Origin: Rubrivivax sp.
GTDB lineage: Bacteria; Pseudomonadota; Gammaproteobacteria; Burkholderiales; Burkholderiaceae_C
Direction: 5' to 3'
Assembly (NCBI GenBank): GCA_019635315.1
Contig: JAHBZT010000004.1
Span: 124,001 to 188,000, forward strand
DNA length: 64,000 nucleotides
The notes beneath the pieces are model-generated. The model did no database searches. It was not told the DNA's origin and saw only the letters and a program-made list of their open reading frames with translations. Below, piece after piece: positions 32,383-42,269 of the stretch (within the stretch, counting starts at the first letter, position 1; the number at the start of each line of letters is the position of its first letter). The translations under genes were made by a program, and so were the position numbers.

Positions 32383-34035
32383 ATGGCCGGACCCGAGCAC
32401 CCGGCGGCGGCCGCCGCGAGCCGTCGGCTGGCGCCCCCGGCGCTGCGCATCATCGTCGCCGCCGACGGCGAGCGCCGGCAGGTGCTGCTGGCGCTGCTGG
32501 CCGAGCTGGCGCCACGCGCGCAACTCGTCGTGCCCGGCGATGCCGTCGACACGCTGCTGGCGGCGGCGCGCGCCGACTGCCGGCTGCTGCTGCTGGACCA
32601 CGGCCGCGCCGGCGGCGCCGCGCCGGCGCTGCTGCGCCAGGCCGCGCAGGTGGCGCCCCATGCCACGGTGCTGGCCTTCGACGACCTGGCCATCACGACA
32701 CCCGCCTACACGGTGCGGCCCTGGGACGACGCGCGCCAGGTGCTGCAGGAGACGCTGCAGGGCCTGGAGCGGCCGCCGGCCGCCGGCGACGAGCGGGGCG
32801 ACGGGCGCGCCGCCGGGGGCACCGCCGAACCGGCCGCAGGGGCGCCGCCCAGCGGCGCGCCGCTGCCGCCCGACGAGGCGCAGCGCCTGCGCGTGCTGCA
32901 CGGGCTGCAGCTGCTCGACACCGCGCCCGACCCGGTGCTCGACGGCCTCGCGCGCAGTGCCGCGCTGGCGCTGGGCTGCCCGATCGCGCTCGTCAGCCTG
33001 GTCGACGAGCGCCGCCAGTGGTTCAAGGCGCGCGCCGGACTGGACGCGACGCAGACCCCGCGCGAGCAGGCCTTCTGCGCGCACGCCATCCTGGGCGAGG
33101 AGCTGTTCGAGGTCGCCGACGCCACGGCGGACCCGCGCTTTGCCGACAACCCGCTGGTCACCGGCGCGCCCGGCATCCGCCACTATGCCGGCGTGCCGCT
33201 GCACATGGACGGCCAGCGGCTGGGCACGCTGTGCGTGATCGACCGCCGGCCGCGCCAGCTGGACGCCGCGCAGCGCGCGCTGCTGACCGACCTGGCGCGC
33301 GCCGCCGAACACTGGCTGCACGCCTGGCGCGAGCAGCATGCGCTGGCCGAGATGCGCCGCTTCGTCGCCGCGGTGGCGCAGCAGGTGCCGGGGGCCATCT
33401 TCCAGCTGCGCTGCCACGCCGATGGGCAATGGACGCTGCCCTTCGTCAGCGACGGTGTCGCGACACTGCTGCCGCTGGACGCGGGGTCGCTGCAGGCCCG
33501 GCCCGAACTGGCGCTCGAGGCGCTGGCGCCGGCCGACCGCCTGGCGCTGCGCCAGGCGCTGCAGCAGTCGGCCCGCGAGCTTGCGCCCTGCGCGGTGCAG
33601 CTGGCGCTGGCCGATGCCGGCGCCGGCCGGCGCTGGCTGGAACTGCGCGCCACGCCGCAGGCCGCGCCCGGCACTGGCGACGCCCGAGGCGGCGAGATCG
33701 TCTGGCACGGCCATGTGCACGAGGTGACGCAGCGCGTGCGTGCCGAGTCGCGCCAGCGCGAGGAGCTGACCGAGCGGCGCGCGCATGCCGCGCGCCGGGC
33801 CCTGCTGTCGCGCTTCAGCCACGAGCTGCGCACGCCGCTGAATGCGCTGCTGGGCTTCGCGCAGCTGATGCTGGCCGAACCCGGCCTGCCGGCGACGCAG
33901 GCCGGCTACCTGAGGCTGATGGAGGACGCCGGGCTGCAGCTGCTGCAGCAGATCGACGCGATCCTGGCCGAGGCCCCGGTCGAGCCGGGCCTGCCGGCCG
34001 CCACGACCACCGCTGCCGGAGTGCCTGCATGCTGA
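32383..34035 (+). CDS. GAF/PAS sensor protein with HisKA domain but no ATPase domain
   Basis: 550 residues from ATG 32383, with AAGGAG nine bases upstream. Domain order: a receiver-like N-terminus (residues about 18-125, ending VRPWDDARQVLQETLQ) without a clear Asp pocket; a GAF domain about 165-315 (DEAQRLRVLHGLQLLDTAPDPVLDGL, AFCAHAILGEELFEVADA, YAGVPLHMDGQRLGTLCVID); a PAS-like stretch about 320-450; and a HisKA dimerisation helix with H-box SRFSHELRTPLNALLGFAQL near residue 478. It then stops within 70 residues with no N, G1 or G2 box. It overlaps the next kinase gene by seven bases (ATGCTGA), so it may be phosphorylated by that protein or act as its partner. Either a natural catalytic-less kinase or a truncated gene. 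Confidence 0.82.
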   Translation: MAGPEHPAAAAASRRLAPPALRIIVAADGERRQVLLALLAELAPRAQLVVPGDAVDTLLAAARADCRLLLLDHGRAGGAAPALLRQAAQVAPHATVLAFDDLAITTPAYTVRPWDDARQVLQETLQGLERPPAAGDERGDGRAAGGTAEPAAGAPPSGAPLPPDEAQRLRVLHGLQLLDTAPDPVLDGLARSAALALGCPIALVSLVDERRQWFKARAGLDATQTPREQAFCAHAILGEELFEVADATADPRFADNPLVTGAPGIRHYAGVPLHMDGQRLGTLCVIDRRPRQLDAAQRALLTDLARAAEHWLHAWREQHALAEMRRFVAAVAQQVPGAIFQLRCHADGQWTLPFVSDGVATLLPLDAGSLQARPELALEALAPADRLALRQALQQSARELAPCAVQLALADAGAGRRWLELRATPQAAPGTGDARGGEIVWHGHVHEVTQRVRAESRQREELTERRAHAARRALLSRFSHELRTPLNALLGFAQLMLAEPGLPATQAGYLRLMEDAGLQLLQQIDAILAEAPVEPGLPAATTTAAGVPAC

Positions 34036-37000
34036 CGAGACAGGCGCGCCGCGACGTCGGGCGCATCGTGGGCTGGTACGTGCTGGCCGCCAGCCTCATC
34101 GTGGTGTTCAAGAACCTGGTGCTGCCGCGCTGGATCGGCCATCCCGGGTGGGCGTCGATCGCGCAGCTCGCGATGGCGGCGCTGTTCGTCGGCGTCAGCG
34201 CCGCACTGCTGCACCGGCTGGTGCTCGGCCTGGTGCTGCGCCATGTCGGCGCCCATGCGCTGGCCGAACGCGCCCAGGCCGAGCGCGAGCAGGCGCGCCG
34301 GCTGCTGGACCGCATCGCCGAGGCCTCCACCGATGCCATCTTCGCCAAGGACCTGGACGGCCGCTACCTGCTGGTCAACCGCGCCGCCTGCGAACTGCTG
34401 GGCCGGCCGGCCGAGGAGATCCTGGGGCGCAGCGACGACGAGCTTTTCGCGCCCGGAGACCGCGACGCCGTGCGCGCGCACGACGCCTCGGCGCTGGCGG
34501 CCGGCGGCTGCGTGAGCATCGAGGAGGAGCTGGGCTTTGCCGGCGGCCAGCGGCTGCTGGACACCATCAAGGGCCCGCTGGTCGACGCCGACGGCCGCGC
34601 GGCGGGCGTCTTCGGCATCTCGCGCGACATCACCGCGCGCCGCGCCGCCGAGGAGCGGCTGCAGCAGCTGTCGCAGGCGGTGGAGCAGGCCAGCGACCGC
34701 ATCATGATCACCGACCTGGCCGGCCGCATCGTCTACGCGAATGCGGCCACGCTGGCCGCCTCGGGCTATGCGCTGGAGGAACTGCTGGGCCGCAACGCGC
34801 GCGCGCTGCAGGCCGGCGACACGCCGCGCGAGCACCACCGCGAGCTGTGGGCCTGCCTGCTGGCCGGGCGCAGCTGGCAAGGCCAGCTGCACAACCGGCA
34901 CAAGGACGGCAGCCGCTACGTCGAGTCGGCGACCATCTCGCCGGTGCGCCGTGCGGACGGCCGCGTCACGCACTACATCGCGGTCAAGACCGACGTCACC
35001 GAGCTGCGCCGGCTCCACGACGAGCTCGACGAGCACCGCCACCGCCTGGAGCAGCTGGTCGAGCGGCGCACCGCCGAGCTGCAGCAGGCGCGCCGCGCCG
35101 CCGAGGCCGCCAACGAGGCCAAGAGCGCCTTCCTGGCGGCGATGAGCCACGAGATCCGCACGCCGATGAACGGCGTCGTCGGCCTCGTCGACGTGCTGCG
35201 CCAGTCCGAGCTGACGCCCTACCAGGCCGACCTGGCCGACACCATCCGCGAGTCGGCGCGCTCGCTGCTGGCGCTGATCGACGAGGTGCTGGACTTCTCG
35301 AAGATCGAGGCCGGGCACCTCGCGCTGGCGCGCGAGCCGGTGGCGCTGCGCCCGCTGCTGGAGTCGGTGTGCGACGCGCTGCAGCCGGTGGCCGCCGCCG
35401 GCGGCGTGCTGCTGACCGGCTTCGTGGACCCGGCGCTGCCGTCGCGCCTGCTGGGCGACGCCGGGCGGCTGCGCCAGATCCTGAACAACCTGGTCGGCAA
35501 CGCGATCAAGTTCTGCGGCGGCCTGCCGCAGCCGGGGCGCGTGCACGTGCGGCTGCGCGGCGACGACGGCGGCGCGCTGTGCGTCGAGGTCACCGACAAC
35601 GGCATCGGCATCGACCCTGCGCTGCACCAGCGCATCTTCCGGCCCTTCGAGCAGGCCGAGGCGGCGACGGTGCGGCGCTACGGCGGCACCGGGCTCGGCC
35701 TGTCCATCGTGCGCCGGCTGGCCGAGGCCTGCGGCGGCGCCGTCACGCTGGACAGCGCGCCGGGGCAGGGGGCGCGGTTTGCCGTGACGCTGCCGCTGCC
35801 CGTGCTGGCCGATACCGCGCCGCAGCCGCGGCCGCTGCAGGGCTGCCGCGTGCACCTGCGGCTGGACGACGCGGCACTCGCGCACGACGGCGCCCGCCAG
35901 CTGCGCGCCGCGGGCGCCGAGGCGACGGTCTGGGACGACGCCGAGGCGCTGGCCGCGGCCGTGGCCAGCGACCCGCAGGCGGTCGTGCTGTGCGGCCTCA
36001 TGCCGGCCACCGGCGCCTGCGCCGGTGCCGCCGCCGGCGGTGCCGCGCGACGCGTGCAGTTGCAGCGCGGCCGCCGGCGCCGGCCCCGCCTGGACGCGTC
36101 GGGCATCGTGATGCTGGACGTCGACGCGATGCGCCGCGACGCGCTCGTCGACGCCGTTGCGCTGGCTGCCGGCCGCGAGGCCGTCCCGGCCGGCGCGCCT
36201 GTCCCGGTCGCCGCGTCCGCCGCCCGGCGCCCGGCGCCCGGCAGCCTGGTGCTGGTCGCCGAGGACCATCCGGTCAACCAGAAGGTGATCCGGCACCAGC
36301 TCGAGCTGCTGGCGCTGCGTTGCGAGATCGTCGGGGACGGCGCGGCCGCGCTGGCGGCGTGGCGCACGCTGCGCCCGGCGCTGCTGCTCACCGACCTGCA
36401 CATGCCCGGCATGGACGGCTACGCCCTGGCCGCCGCGCTGCGCGCCGCCGAGGCGGCCGAGGGCCGGGGCCGGCTGCCCATCGTCGCGCTGACGGCGCAG
36501 GCGCTGCACGGCGAGGCCGAACGCTGCCGCGCCGCCGGCATGGACGACTACCTCAGCAAGCCGGTCGACCGCGAGGACCTCGCGGCGACGCTGGCGCGCT
36601 GGCTGCCCGTCGCGGCCGGCGAGCCCGCAGCGGGTTCCGGTGGCACGAGCGAAGCGGTCGCCGCGACGGCGGCTGCGGCAGGCGCGCCCGCCGCCGGCCC
36701 GGCGTGGGACGACGATGCGGCGGCCGGACAGGAGGTCGGCGACGAGACCCTTGTGGCGCGCGAGCAGGGGCCCGGCGCAGGCACCGAGGCCGGCGCGGCC
36801 GGCGGCCAAGCCGCCGCACTGCCGGTGCTCGACCCCCATTGCCTGCCGCGGCTGATCGGCGACGACCCGGTGCTGGTCGGGCGCGTGCAGCGCGACTTCG
36901 TCACCGCCACCGCCGCCGACGCCGCGGCGATGGCGGCCGCGCAGGCGCGCGGCGACACGACCGTCATGGCCGCGACGGCGCACCGGCTGAAGTCGTCGGC

Positions 37001-38390
37001 ACGCATGGTCGGCGCGCTGGCGCTGGGTGGGCTGTGCGAGCAGATCGAGCAGGCGGCGCGGCACGGCGACGGCGCGGCGCTGGCGACGCTGCAAGAACGT
37101 TTCGCCGCCGCGGCCGACGCCGCCTGCCAGCGGCTCGCGGGCGCGCCGGCGGCCGCCGATGCCACCGTGCTGGTGGTCGACGACGACCCGCTGCAGCGCG
37201 AGCTGCTGACGGCGCAGGTGGCGGCGCTGGGCGCCGGGCCGGTGGCCGCCTTCGGCAGCGGCGCGGCGGCGCTGGACTGGCTGCAGGGTCGCGACACGCG
37301 CGGGCTGCTCACGGTGCTGGACCTCAACATGCCCGGCATGGACGGCGTGGAGACCCTGCGCCACCTGGCGCGTCGCGGCTACGCCGGCGCGCTGGCGCTG
37401 GCCAGCGGCGCCGAGGAGCGTGTCGTGCAGACCAGCCTGCGCCTGGCCGAGGCCTACCGCCTGCGCGTGCTGGGTCCGCTGCGCAAGCCCCCGGGGCCGG
37501 GTGCGGTGCGCGGGCTGCTCGACGACTGGCGCGGTGCGCTGCCGCGCAGCACGCAGGCCGCGCAGCGGCCCTTCGCGCCCGCCGAACTGCGCCGCGCGCT
37601 GGACGACGGCGAGCTGTGCGTGCACTACCAGCCGCAGGTCGCGCTGTCCGACGGCCGGCTGGTCGGTGTCGAGGCGCTGGTGCGCTGGCAGCATCCGCGC
37701 CTGGGCTTGATCGGTCCCGACCGCTTCGTGCCGCTGGCCGAGGCCGAGGGCTGGATCGGCGAGCTGACCTGGCAGGTGCTGGACGAGGCGCTGGCGCAGC
37801 AGCGCGACTGGCGCGCACAGGGGCTGGCGCTGCGCATGGCGGTCAACGTGTCGATGGACTGCCTGTCGGCGTTGGACTTCCCGGAGCGGCTGCTGGCGCG
37901 GTTGCAGGCCGTCGGCGGCACGCCCGACGCCCTGATGCTGGAGGTCACCGAGTCGCGCCTGACACGCGACTGGCGCGCCACGATGGACATCCTGGCCCGG
38001 CTGCGCCTGAAGGGCATCGGGCTCGCGATCGACGACTTCGGCACCGGGCACTCGTCGCTGGCGCAGTTGCGCGACCTGCCGTTCGGCGAGCTCAAGCTGG
38101 ACCGCAGCTTCGTGCACGGCGGCCGCGGCGACGCAGCGCGCCGCGCCATCCTGGAAGCCAGCATCGAGATGGCGCACCGCATGGGCCTGCAGGCGGTGGC
38201 CGAGGGCGTGGAGGACGCGGCCGACCGCGACTTCGTGCGTGCGCTGGGCTGCGACCTCGCGCAGGGCTGGCTGTACGCGCGCGCGATGCCGGCGGCGGAA
38301 CTGGCCTTGTGGGCGGCGCGCCAGCCGGACGCCGCCACGGCCCCCGCGGCGGCCACCGGCCCGCGCCGGGCCGCGCGGGCGGCGGCCTGA
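34029..38390 (+). CDS. Giant hybrid histidine kinase: TM-PAS-PAS-HisKA-HATPase-REC-Hpt-REC-EAL
   Basis: 1453 residues from ATG 34029; the frame is open far upstream but that part is a shadow of the preceding gene. Two transmembrane segments (about 12-33 and 43-65) are followed by PAS (85-215) and PAS (216-335), a coiled coil, HisKA with [16 protein letters not shown] (His near 373), and HATPase with [28 protein letters not shown] (475-590). A degenerate receiver about 600-700 lacks the Asp pocket. An intact receiver about 737-860 has [23 protein letters not shown] and YLSKPVD. An Hpt domain has [15 protein letters not shown] (His near 983). A second receiver about 1045-1165 has [11 protein letters not shown] and [10 protein letters not shown]. 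The final EAL domain about 1180-1435 keeps [36 protein letters not shown] and [10 protein letters not shown], so c-di-GMP phosphodiesterase activity is plausible. Confidence 0.92.
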   Translation: MLTRQARRDVGRIVGWYVLAASLIVVFKNLVLPRWIGHPGWASIAQLAMAALFVGVSAALLHRLVLGLVLRHVGAHALAERAQAEREQARRLLDRIAEASTDAIFAKDLDGRYLLVNRAACELLGRPAEEILGRSDDELFAPGDRDAVRAHDASALAAGGCVSIEEELGFAGGQRLLDTIKGPLVDADGRAAGVFGISRDITARRAAEERLQQLSQAVEQASDRIMITDLAGRIVYANAATLAASGYALEELLGRNARALQAGDTPREHHRELWACLLAGRSWQGQLHNRHKDGSRYVESATISPVRRADGRVTHYIAVKTDVTELRRLHDELDEHRHRLEQLVERRTAELQQARRAAEAANEAKSAFLAAMSHEIRTPMNGVVGLVDVLRQSELTPYQADLADTIRESARSLLALIDEVLDFSKIEAGHLALAREPVALRPLLESVCDALQPVAAAGGVLLTGFVDPALPSRLLGDAGRLRQILNNLVGNAIKFCGGLPQPGRVHVRLRGDDGGALCVEVTDNGIGIDPALHQRIFRPFEQAEAATVRRYGGTGLGLSIVRRLAEACGGAVTLDSAPGQGARFAVTLPLPVLADTAPQPRPLQGCRVHLRLDDAALAHDGARQLRAAGAEATVWDDAEALAAAVASDPQAVVLCGLMPATGACAGAAAGGAARRVQLQRGRRRRPRLDASGIVMLDVDAMRRDALVDAVALAAGREAVPAGAPVPVAASAARRPAPGSLVLVAEDHPVNQKVIRHQLELLALRCEIVGDGAAALAAWRTLRPALLLTDLHMPGMDGYALAAALRAAEAAEGRGRLPIVALTAQALHGEAERCRAAGMDDYLSKPVDREDLAATLARWLPVAAGEPAAGSGGTSEAVAATAAAAGAPAAGPAWDDDAAAGQEVGDETLVAREQGPGAGTEAGAAGGQAAALPVLDPHCLPRLIGDDPVLVGRVQRDFVTATAADAAAMAAAQARGDTTVMAATAHRLKSSARMVGALALGGLCEQIEQAARHGDGAALATLQERFAAAADAACQRLAGAPAAADATVLVVDDDPLQRELLTAQVAALGAGPVAAFGSGAAALDWLQGRDTRGLLTVLDLNMPGMDGVETLRHLARRGYAGALALASGAEERVVQTSLRLAEAYRLRVLGPLRKPPGPGAVRGLLDDWRGALPRSTQAAQRPFAPAELRRALDDGELCVHYQPQVALSDGRLVGVEALVRWQHPRLGLIGPDRFVPLAEAEGWIGELTWQVLDEALAQQRDWRAQGLALRMAVNVSMDCLSALDFPERLLARLQAVGGTPDALMLEVTESRLTRDWRATMDILARLRLKGIGLAIDDFGTGHSSLAQLRDLPFGELKLDRSFVHGGRGDAARRAILEASIEMAHRMGLQAVAEGVEDAADRDFVRALGCDLAQGWLYARAMPAAELALWAARQPDAATAPAAATGPRRAARAAA

Positions 38391-38559
38391 GCGGCGGCGC
38401 CAGGCACTGCGCCGGCGGCATCTCCTCGCGCGAGCGATCAAGAACTCCCGGCACCAGCCCACCATGCCCGGCGACGAAGTAGCAGTCAGCACGCGGACGG
38501 CCCCGACGGCCGCCGCGCACCACCCCGTACCGGCGGCGCAGCCGCCAGCGAGTGCACGC

Positions 38560-40182
38560 ATGAACCTGTTCTCCTCCTGGCGCGTCTCGACCAAGCTGGT
38601 CGGCGGCTTCATGGTCGTGGCCGCGATCGGCGCCGTGATCGGCCTCGGCGGCATGCTCAAGACCGCCGAGCTCAGCGCGCTGGCGACCGAGATGTACGAG
38701 CGCGAGACGCTGGGCCTGCGCCACGCGGCCGAGGCCAACATGCACCTGCTGGCGGTCGGCCGGCATGTGCGCGCCGCCATCCTGGCCGGCGACGCGGCGG
38801 AACGCGCCCGGCAGCTCGGCGTCGTCGAGCAGCGCCTGGCCGGCATGGAGCGCGAGCTCGACGCCGCCGCGAAGGCCTTTGCCGGCGGCGAGGGGCAGGC
38901 CCTGCACGGCAGCACGCAGGCGGCCGCGCGCCTCTATGCCGAGCGGCTGCGCGAGGTCCTGCCGGTGGTGAGCGCCGAGCCGCCTGGCGAGGCGCGCGCC
39001 TCGGTCGCGCACCTGGCCGAGACGCTGGTGCTGGCCAACAAGACCGACGACCTGATGACGAAGCTGGTCGATCTCAAGATCGCCAGCTCGCACCAGCTCG
39101 ACCAGCGTTCGAACGTGCTGGCACAGGACACGCGCTGGCTGCTGCTGACGCTGACCTTCGGCGGCGTGCTGGCGGGCGTGGCGATCGGCGCGCTGCTGAC
39201 GCGGCACCTGACGCGCCAGCTCGGCGGCGAGCCTGCCGAGGCCGCGCGCGTGGCGGCCGAGATCGCCGCCGGCGACCTGGGCGGCACGCTGGACACCTCG
39301 CGTGCCGCGCCCGGCAGCGTGATCGCCGCGATGGCGACGATGCAGCGTTCGCTGCGCAGCGTGGTCGGCAGCGTGCGCGCCGGCAGCGAGGCGGTCGCCA
39401 CCGGCTCGACCGAGATCGCCACCGGCAGCAGCGACCTGTCGCAGCGCACCGAGGAGCAGGCCAGCAGCCTGCAGCAGACCGCGGCGTCGATGGAGCAGCT
39501 TGCCGGCACCGTGTCCACCAGCGCGTCGAGCGCGCGCCAGGCCAGCCAGCTGGCGCAGGCCGCGACGGCGGCCGCCGAGCAGGGAGTGACCGTGGTCGGC
39601 GAGGTCGTCGCGACCATGGAGCGCATCGACGAGGCCTCGCGCCGCATCGGCGAGATCATCGGCGTCATCGACGGCATCGCCTTCCAGACCAACATCCTGG
39701 CGCTCAACGCTGCCGTCGAGGCCGCACGCGCCGGCGAGCAGGGTCGCGGCTTCGCGGTCGTCGCCGGCGAGGTGCGCACGCTGGCGCAGCGCAGCGCCGA
39801 GGCGGCGCGACAGGTCAAGACGCTGATCGGCGACAGCGGCGGCAAGGTGCAGGACGGCAGCCGGCTCGTCGCCGAGGCCGGGCGCTCGATGCAGGGCATC
39901 GCCGCCCAGGTGCGCAGCGTCAGCGAGCTGATCGGCCAGATCAGCGCCGCGACCAGCGAGCAAACGGCCGGCATCGGCCAGATCAACGACGCCGTGACCC
40001 AGCTCGACCAGGTGACGCAGAGCAATGCGGCCCTGGTCGAGGAATCGGCCGCCGCCGCGGACAGCTTGCGCCGCCAGGCCCAGCAGCTGGTGCAGGCGGT
40101 GGCCGCCTTCCGGCTCGGCGCCGACCACGATGCCGGCGCGGCCGGCCACGCCGAGCCTGCGCTGACGACCCGGACCTCGTGA
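38560..40182 (+). CDS. Methyl-accepting chemotaxis protein, membrane-bound
   Basis: 540 residues from ATG 38560 ([20 protein letters not shown]); an upstream in-frame ATG at 38464 would add a 32-residue Pro/Ala lead. TM1 is near residues 12-33, then a four-helix-bundle-like periplasmic region, then TM2 near 190-210 ([20 protein letters not shown]), HAMP, and the cytoplasmic signalling hairpin with its tip [43 protein letters not shown]-like. There is no C-terminal CheR-tethering pentapeptide (ends LTTRTS). First chemoreceptor of the cluster. Confidence 0.93.
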   Translation: MNLFSSWRVSTKLVGGFMVVAAIGAVIGLGGMLKTAELSALATEMYERETLGLRHAAEANMHLLAVGRHVRAAILAGDAAERARQLGVVEQRLAGMERELDAAAKAFAGGEGQALHGSTQAAARLYAERLREVLPVVSAEPPGEARASVAHLAETLVLANKTDDLMTKLVDLKIASSHQLDQRSNVLAQDTRWLLLTLTFGGVLAGVAIGALLTRHLTRQLGGEPAEAARVAAEIAAGDLGGTLDTSRAAPGSVIAAMATMQRSLRSVVGSVRAGSEAVATGSTEIATGSSDLSQRTEEQASSLQQTAASMEQLAGTVSTSASSARQASQLAQAATAAAEQGVTVVGEVVATMERIDEASRRIGEIIGVIDGIAFQTNILALNAAVEAARAGEQGRGFAVVAGEVRTLAQRSAEAARQVKTLIGDSGGKVQDGSRLVAEAGRSMQGIAAQVRSVSELIGQISAATSEQTAGIGQINDAVTQLDQVTQSNAALVEESAAAADSLRRQAQQLVQAVAAFRLGADHDAGAAGHAEPALTTRTS

Positions 40183-40303
40183 CCGACGACGGCGGCGCGG
40201 CCACGCGGCCGCCGCCGCCACCCCACCACCTCTCGCCCCTCACCCCAGCGGCCGCCCTCGGCCGCGCCCCGCCCTGCCGCACCGCGGCCCTGGAGATTTC
40301 CGC

Positions 40304-42232
40304 ATGTCCCTCGTGATGAAGAACCGCAGCCCCGAGTCCGCCGCCGTCCCCGCGGCCGTGATCGCCAAGGGCCTCAGCAAGGCCACGGCCCGCGACGCCG
40401 ACGCCAACCGCAAGCGGGCCCGCACCCTGGCCAAGCAGCAGCAGGCCAGCGAGCGCGTGGCCAGCGCCGCCAGCGAGCTGTCCACCGGCATCAACGAGGC
40501 GGCCTCGGCGGCCGAGGAACTCAAGCGCGCCGCGACGCAGATCGCCACCGGCGCCGAGGAGGCCGCCGGCGCGGCGCAGGAGTCGCTGGCGGCGCTGACG
40601 CAGGTGGCCGGCGCGATCACGCGCCAGATGGCCGCGGTGGCCCAGGCCAAGACGACGGCCGAGGGCATGCAGGGCCTGGCCGGCCAGATCAACAGCGAGG
40701 TGCAGACCACGGTGGCCAACGTCGCCACCGCGGCGCAGCGCCAGGCCGAGAGCGTGAAGATGGTGGCCGAGCTCGAGCGCCAGGCCGCCAGCATCGGCGA
40801 CATCGTCAAGGCCGTCGGCCGCATCGCCGACCAGACCAACCTGCTGGCGCTGAATGCCGCCATCGAGGCCGCGCGCGCCGGCAAGCACGGCAAGGGCTTC
40901 GCGGTCGTCGCCGACGAGGTGCGCACGCTGGCCGAGACCAGCGAGAAGAGCGCGCGCCAGATCCAGGAGCTGATCGGCCAGATCCAGGGCGAGGTCAAGA
41001 CCATCGCCGAGGGCATCAACGGCGCCGCCGAGACGGTGCAGAGCGAAGTCGAGAAGAGCGCGGTCATCCTGCAGCAGCTGGCGCAGATCGGCAACGACGC
41101 GGCCGAGATCGCCGGCGGCGCCGCCGAGATCGCCGCCGCGGCCGCGCAGAGCAACGTCGCCGCGCAGCAGGCGCTGCAGGGCGCCGAGCAGATTGCCGCC
41201 GCGTCGACCGAGCAGTCCTCGGCCTGCGAGGAGGCCAACAAGACCGTCACCGAGCAGACCACCGCGCTGCAGCAGTGCGAGCAGACCTCGGCCAGCCTGT
41301 CGGAGATCGCCGACGAGCTGAAGAACAGCACCGACATCGCCAAGAGCGCCGAGGAGGTGGCCTCGTCGGCCGAGGAGCTGTCGTCGGCGGTGCAGGAGAT
41401 CAACCGATCGGCCAGCCAGATCATGGTGGCGCTGGAGCAGATCAGGAAGGGCGCGCAGACCCAGGCCGCGGCCACCGCGCAGTCGGCCGCGGCGGTGACG
41501 CAGATCGAGAAGGGTGCCCAGGTCGCCGAGGGCCGCGCCACGCAGGGCAGCGAGCGCGCGAAGGCGATCCGCACGCTGATGGGCGACAACAAGAAGAACA
41601 TCGACGCGCTGATCACGGGCATCGGCACCAGCGTCGAGTCCACGCAGGCCAGCATCAAGCAGGTCAAGGACCTGGAGCTGGTCTCGCGCAAGATCGACAA
41701 GATCGTCGATGCCATCACGCAGGTCTCGATCCAGACCAACATGCTGGCCGTCAACGGCAGCATCGAGGCCGCGCGCGCCGGCGACTTCGGCAAGGGCTTC
41801 GTCGTCGTCGCCACCGACATCCGCAACCTGGCGCACGACTCGGCCGAGAACGCCGACCGCATCAAGGACCTGGTCAAGGCGATCCAGGACCAGATCGGCC
41901 TCGTCGGCCGCGACCTGCACGCCATCGTCACCGCCGCGGTCGGCGAGGTCGACAAGGCCAAGGCGATCACCGCCAACCTCGTGCGCATCGAGGGCGACGT
42001 GGCCCAGATCGAGCAGGGCAACAAGGAGGCGGTCGCCGCGGCGCAGGAGATCGTGGCCGCGATGAGCCAGGTCAAGGTCGGCGTCGAGCAGGTCTCGGCG
42101 GCGGCGGCGCAGGCCGAGAAGTCGGCCGAGCAGGCCTCGGCCGCTGCCCGCCAGCAGAGCCAGGGTGCCGAGGAGCTGTCGGCGGCGATCGAGGAGATCG
42201 CCTCGCTGGCCGACGAGCTGCAGAGCGCCTGA
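40304..42232 (+). CDS. Soluble chemoreceptor-like protein with two signalling tips (DosM-like)
   Basis: 642 residues, nearly all alpha-helical Ala/Glu/Gln coiled coil, with no transmembrane segment and no recognisable ligand domain. It has two separate receptor hairpin tips. The first is near residues 171-210 ([20 protein letters not shown], then [16 protein letters not shown]). The second is near 474-513 ([20 protein letters not shown], then [18 protein letters not shown]) and is more diverged. One receptor normally has one tip, so this protein could touch two CheA/CheW layers. Vibrio cholerae DosM is a known double-signalling-domain receptor that stabilises cytoplasmic arrays. It lies 37 bases before the triple-CheW gene. 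Confidence 0.88.
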   Translation: MSLVMKNRSPESAAVPAAVIAKGLSKATARDADANRKRARTLAKQQQASERVASAASELSTGINEAASAAEELKRAATQIATGAEEAAGAAQESLAALTQVAGAITRQMAAVAQAKTTAEGMQGLAGQINSEVQTTVANVATAAQRQAESVKMVAELERQAASIGDIVKAVGRIADQTNLLALNAAIEAARAGKHGKGFAVVADEVRTLAETSEKSARQIQELIGQIQGEVKTIAEGINGAAETVQSEVEKSAVILQQLAQIGNDAAEIAGGAAEIAAAAAQSNVAAQQALQGAEQIAAASTEQSSACEEANKTVTEQTTALQQCEQTSASLSEIADELKNSTDIAKSAEEVASSAEELSSAVQEINRSASQIMVALEQIRKGAQTQAAATAQSAAAVTQIEKGAQVAEGRATQGSERAKAIRTLMGDNKKNIDALITGIGTSVESTQASIKQVKDLELVSRKIDKIVDAITQVSIQTNMLAVNGSIEAARAGDFGKGFVVVATDIRNLAHDSAENADRIKDLVKAIQDQIGLVGRDLHAIVTAAVGEVDKAKAITANLVRIEGDVAQIEQGNKEAVAAAQEIVAAMSQVKVGVEQVSAAAAQAEKSAEQASAAARQQSQGAEELSAAIEEIASLADELQSA

Positions 42233-42269
42233 GCCCCGATCCCACCCCGTTTCGAGAAGGAGGGCCGCG

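Noticed and set aside
32364-34028. 5' extension of the hybrid kinase frame
   Set aside because: It lies out of frame inside the GAF-HisKA gene and gives an Arg/Ala-rich sequence. Homology starts at ATG 34029.
33906-38915. Minus-strand open frame of about 1669 codons
   Set aside because: Antisense shadow of the hybrid kinase; the translation is repetitive and has no motifs.
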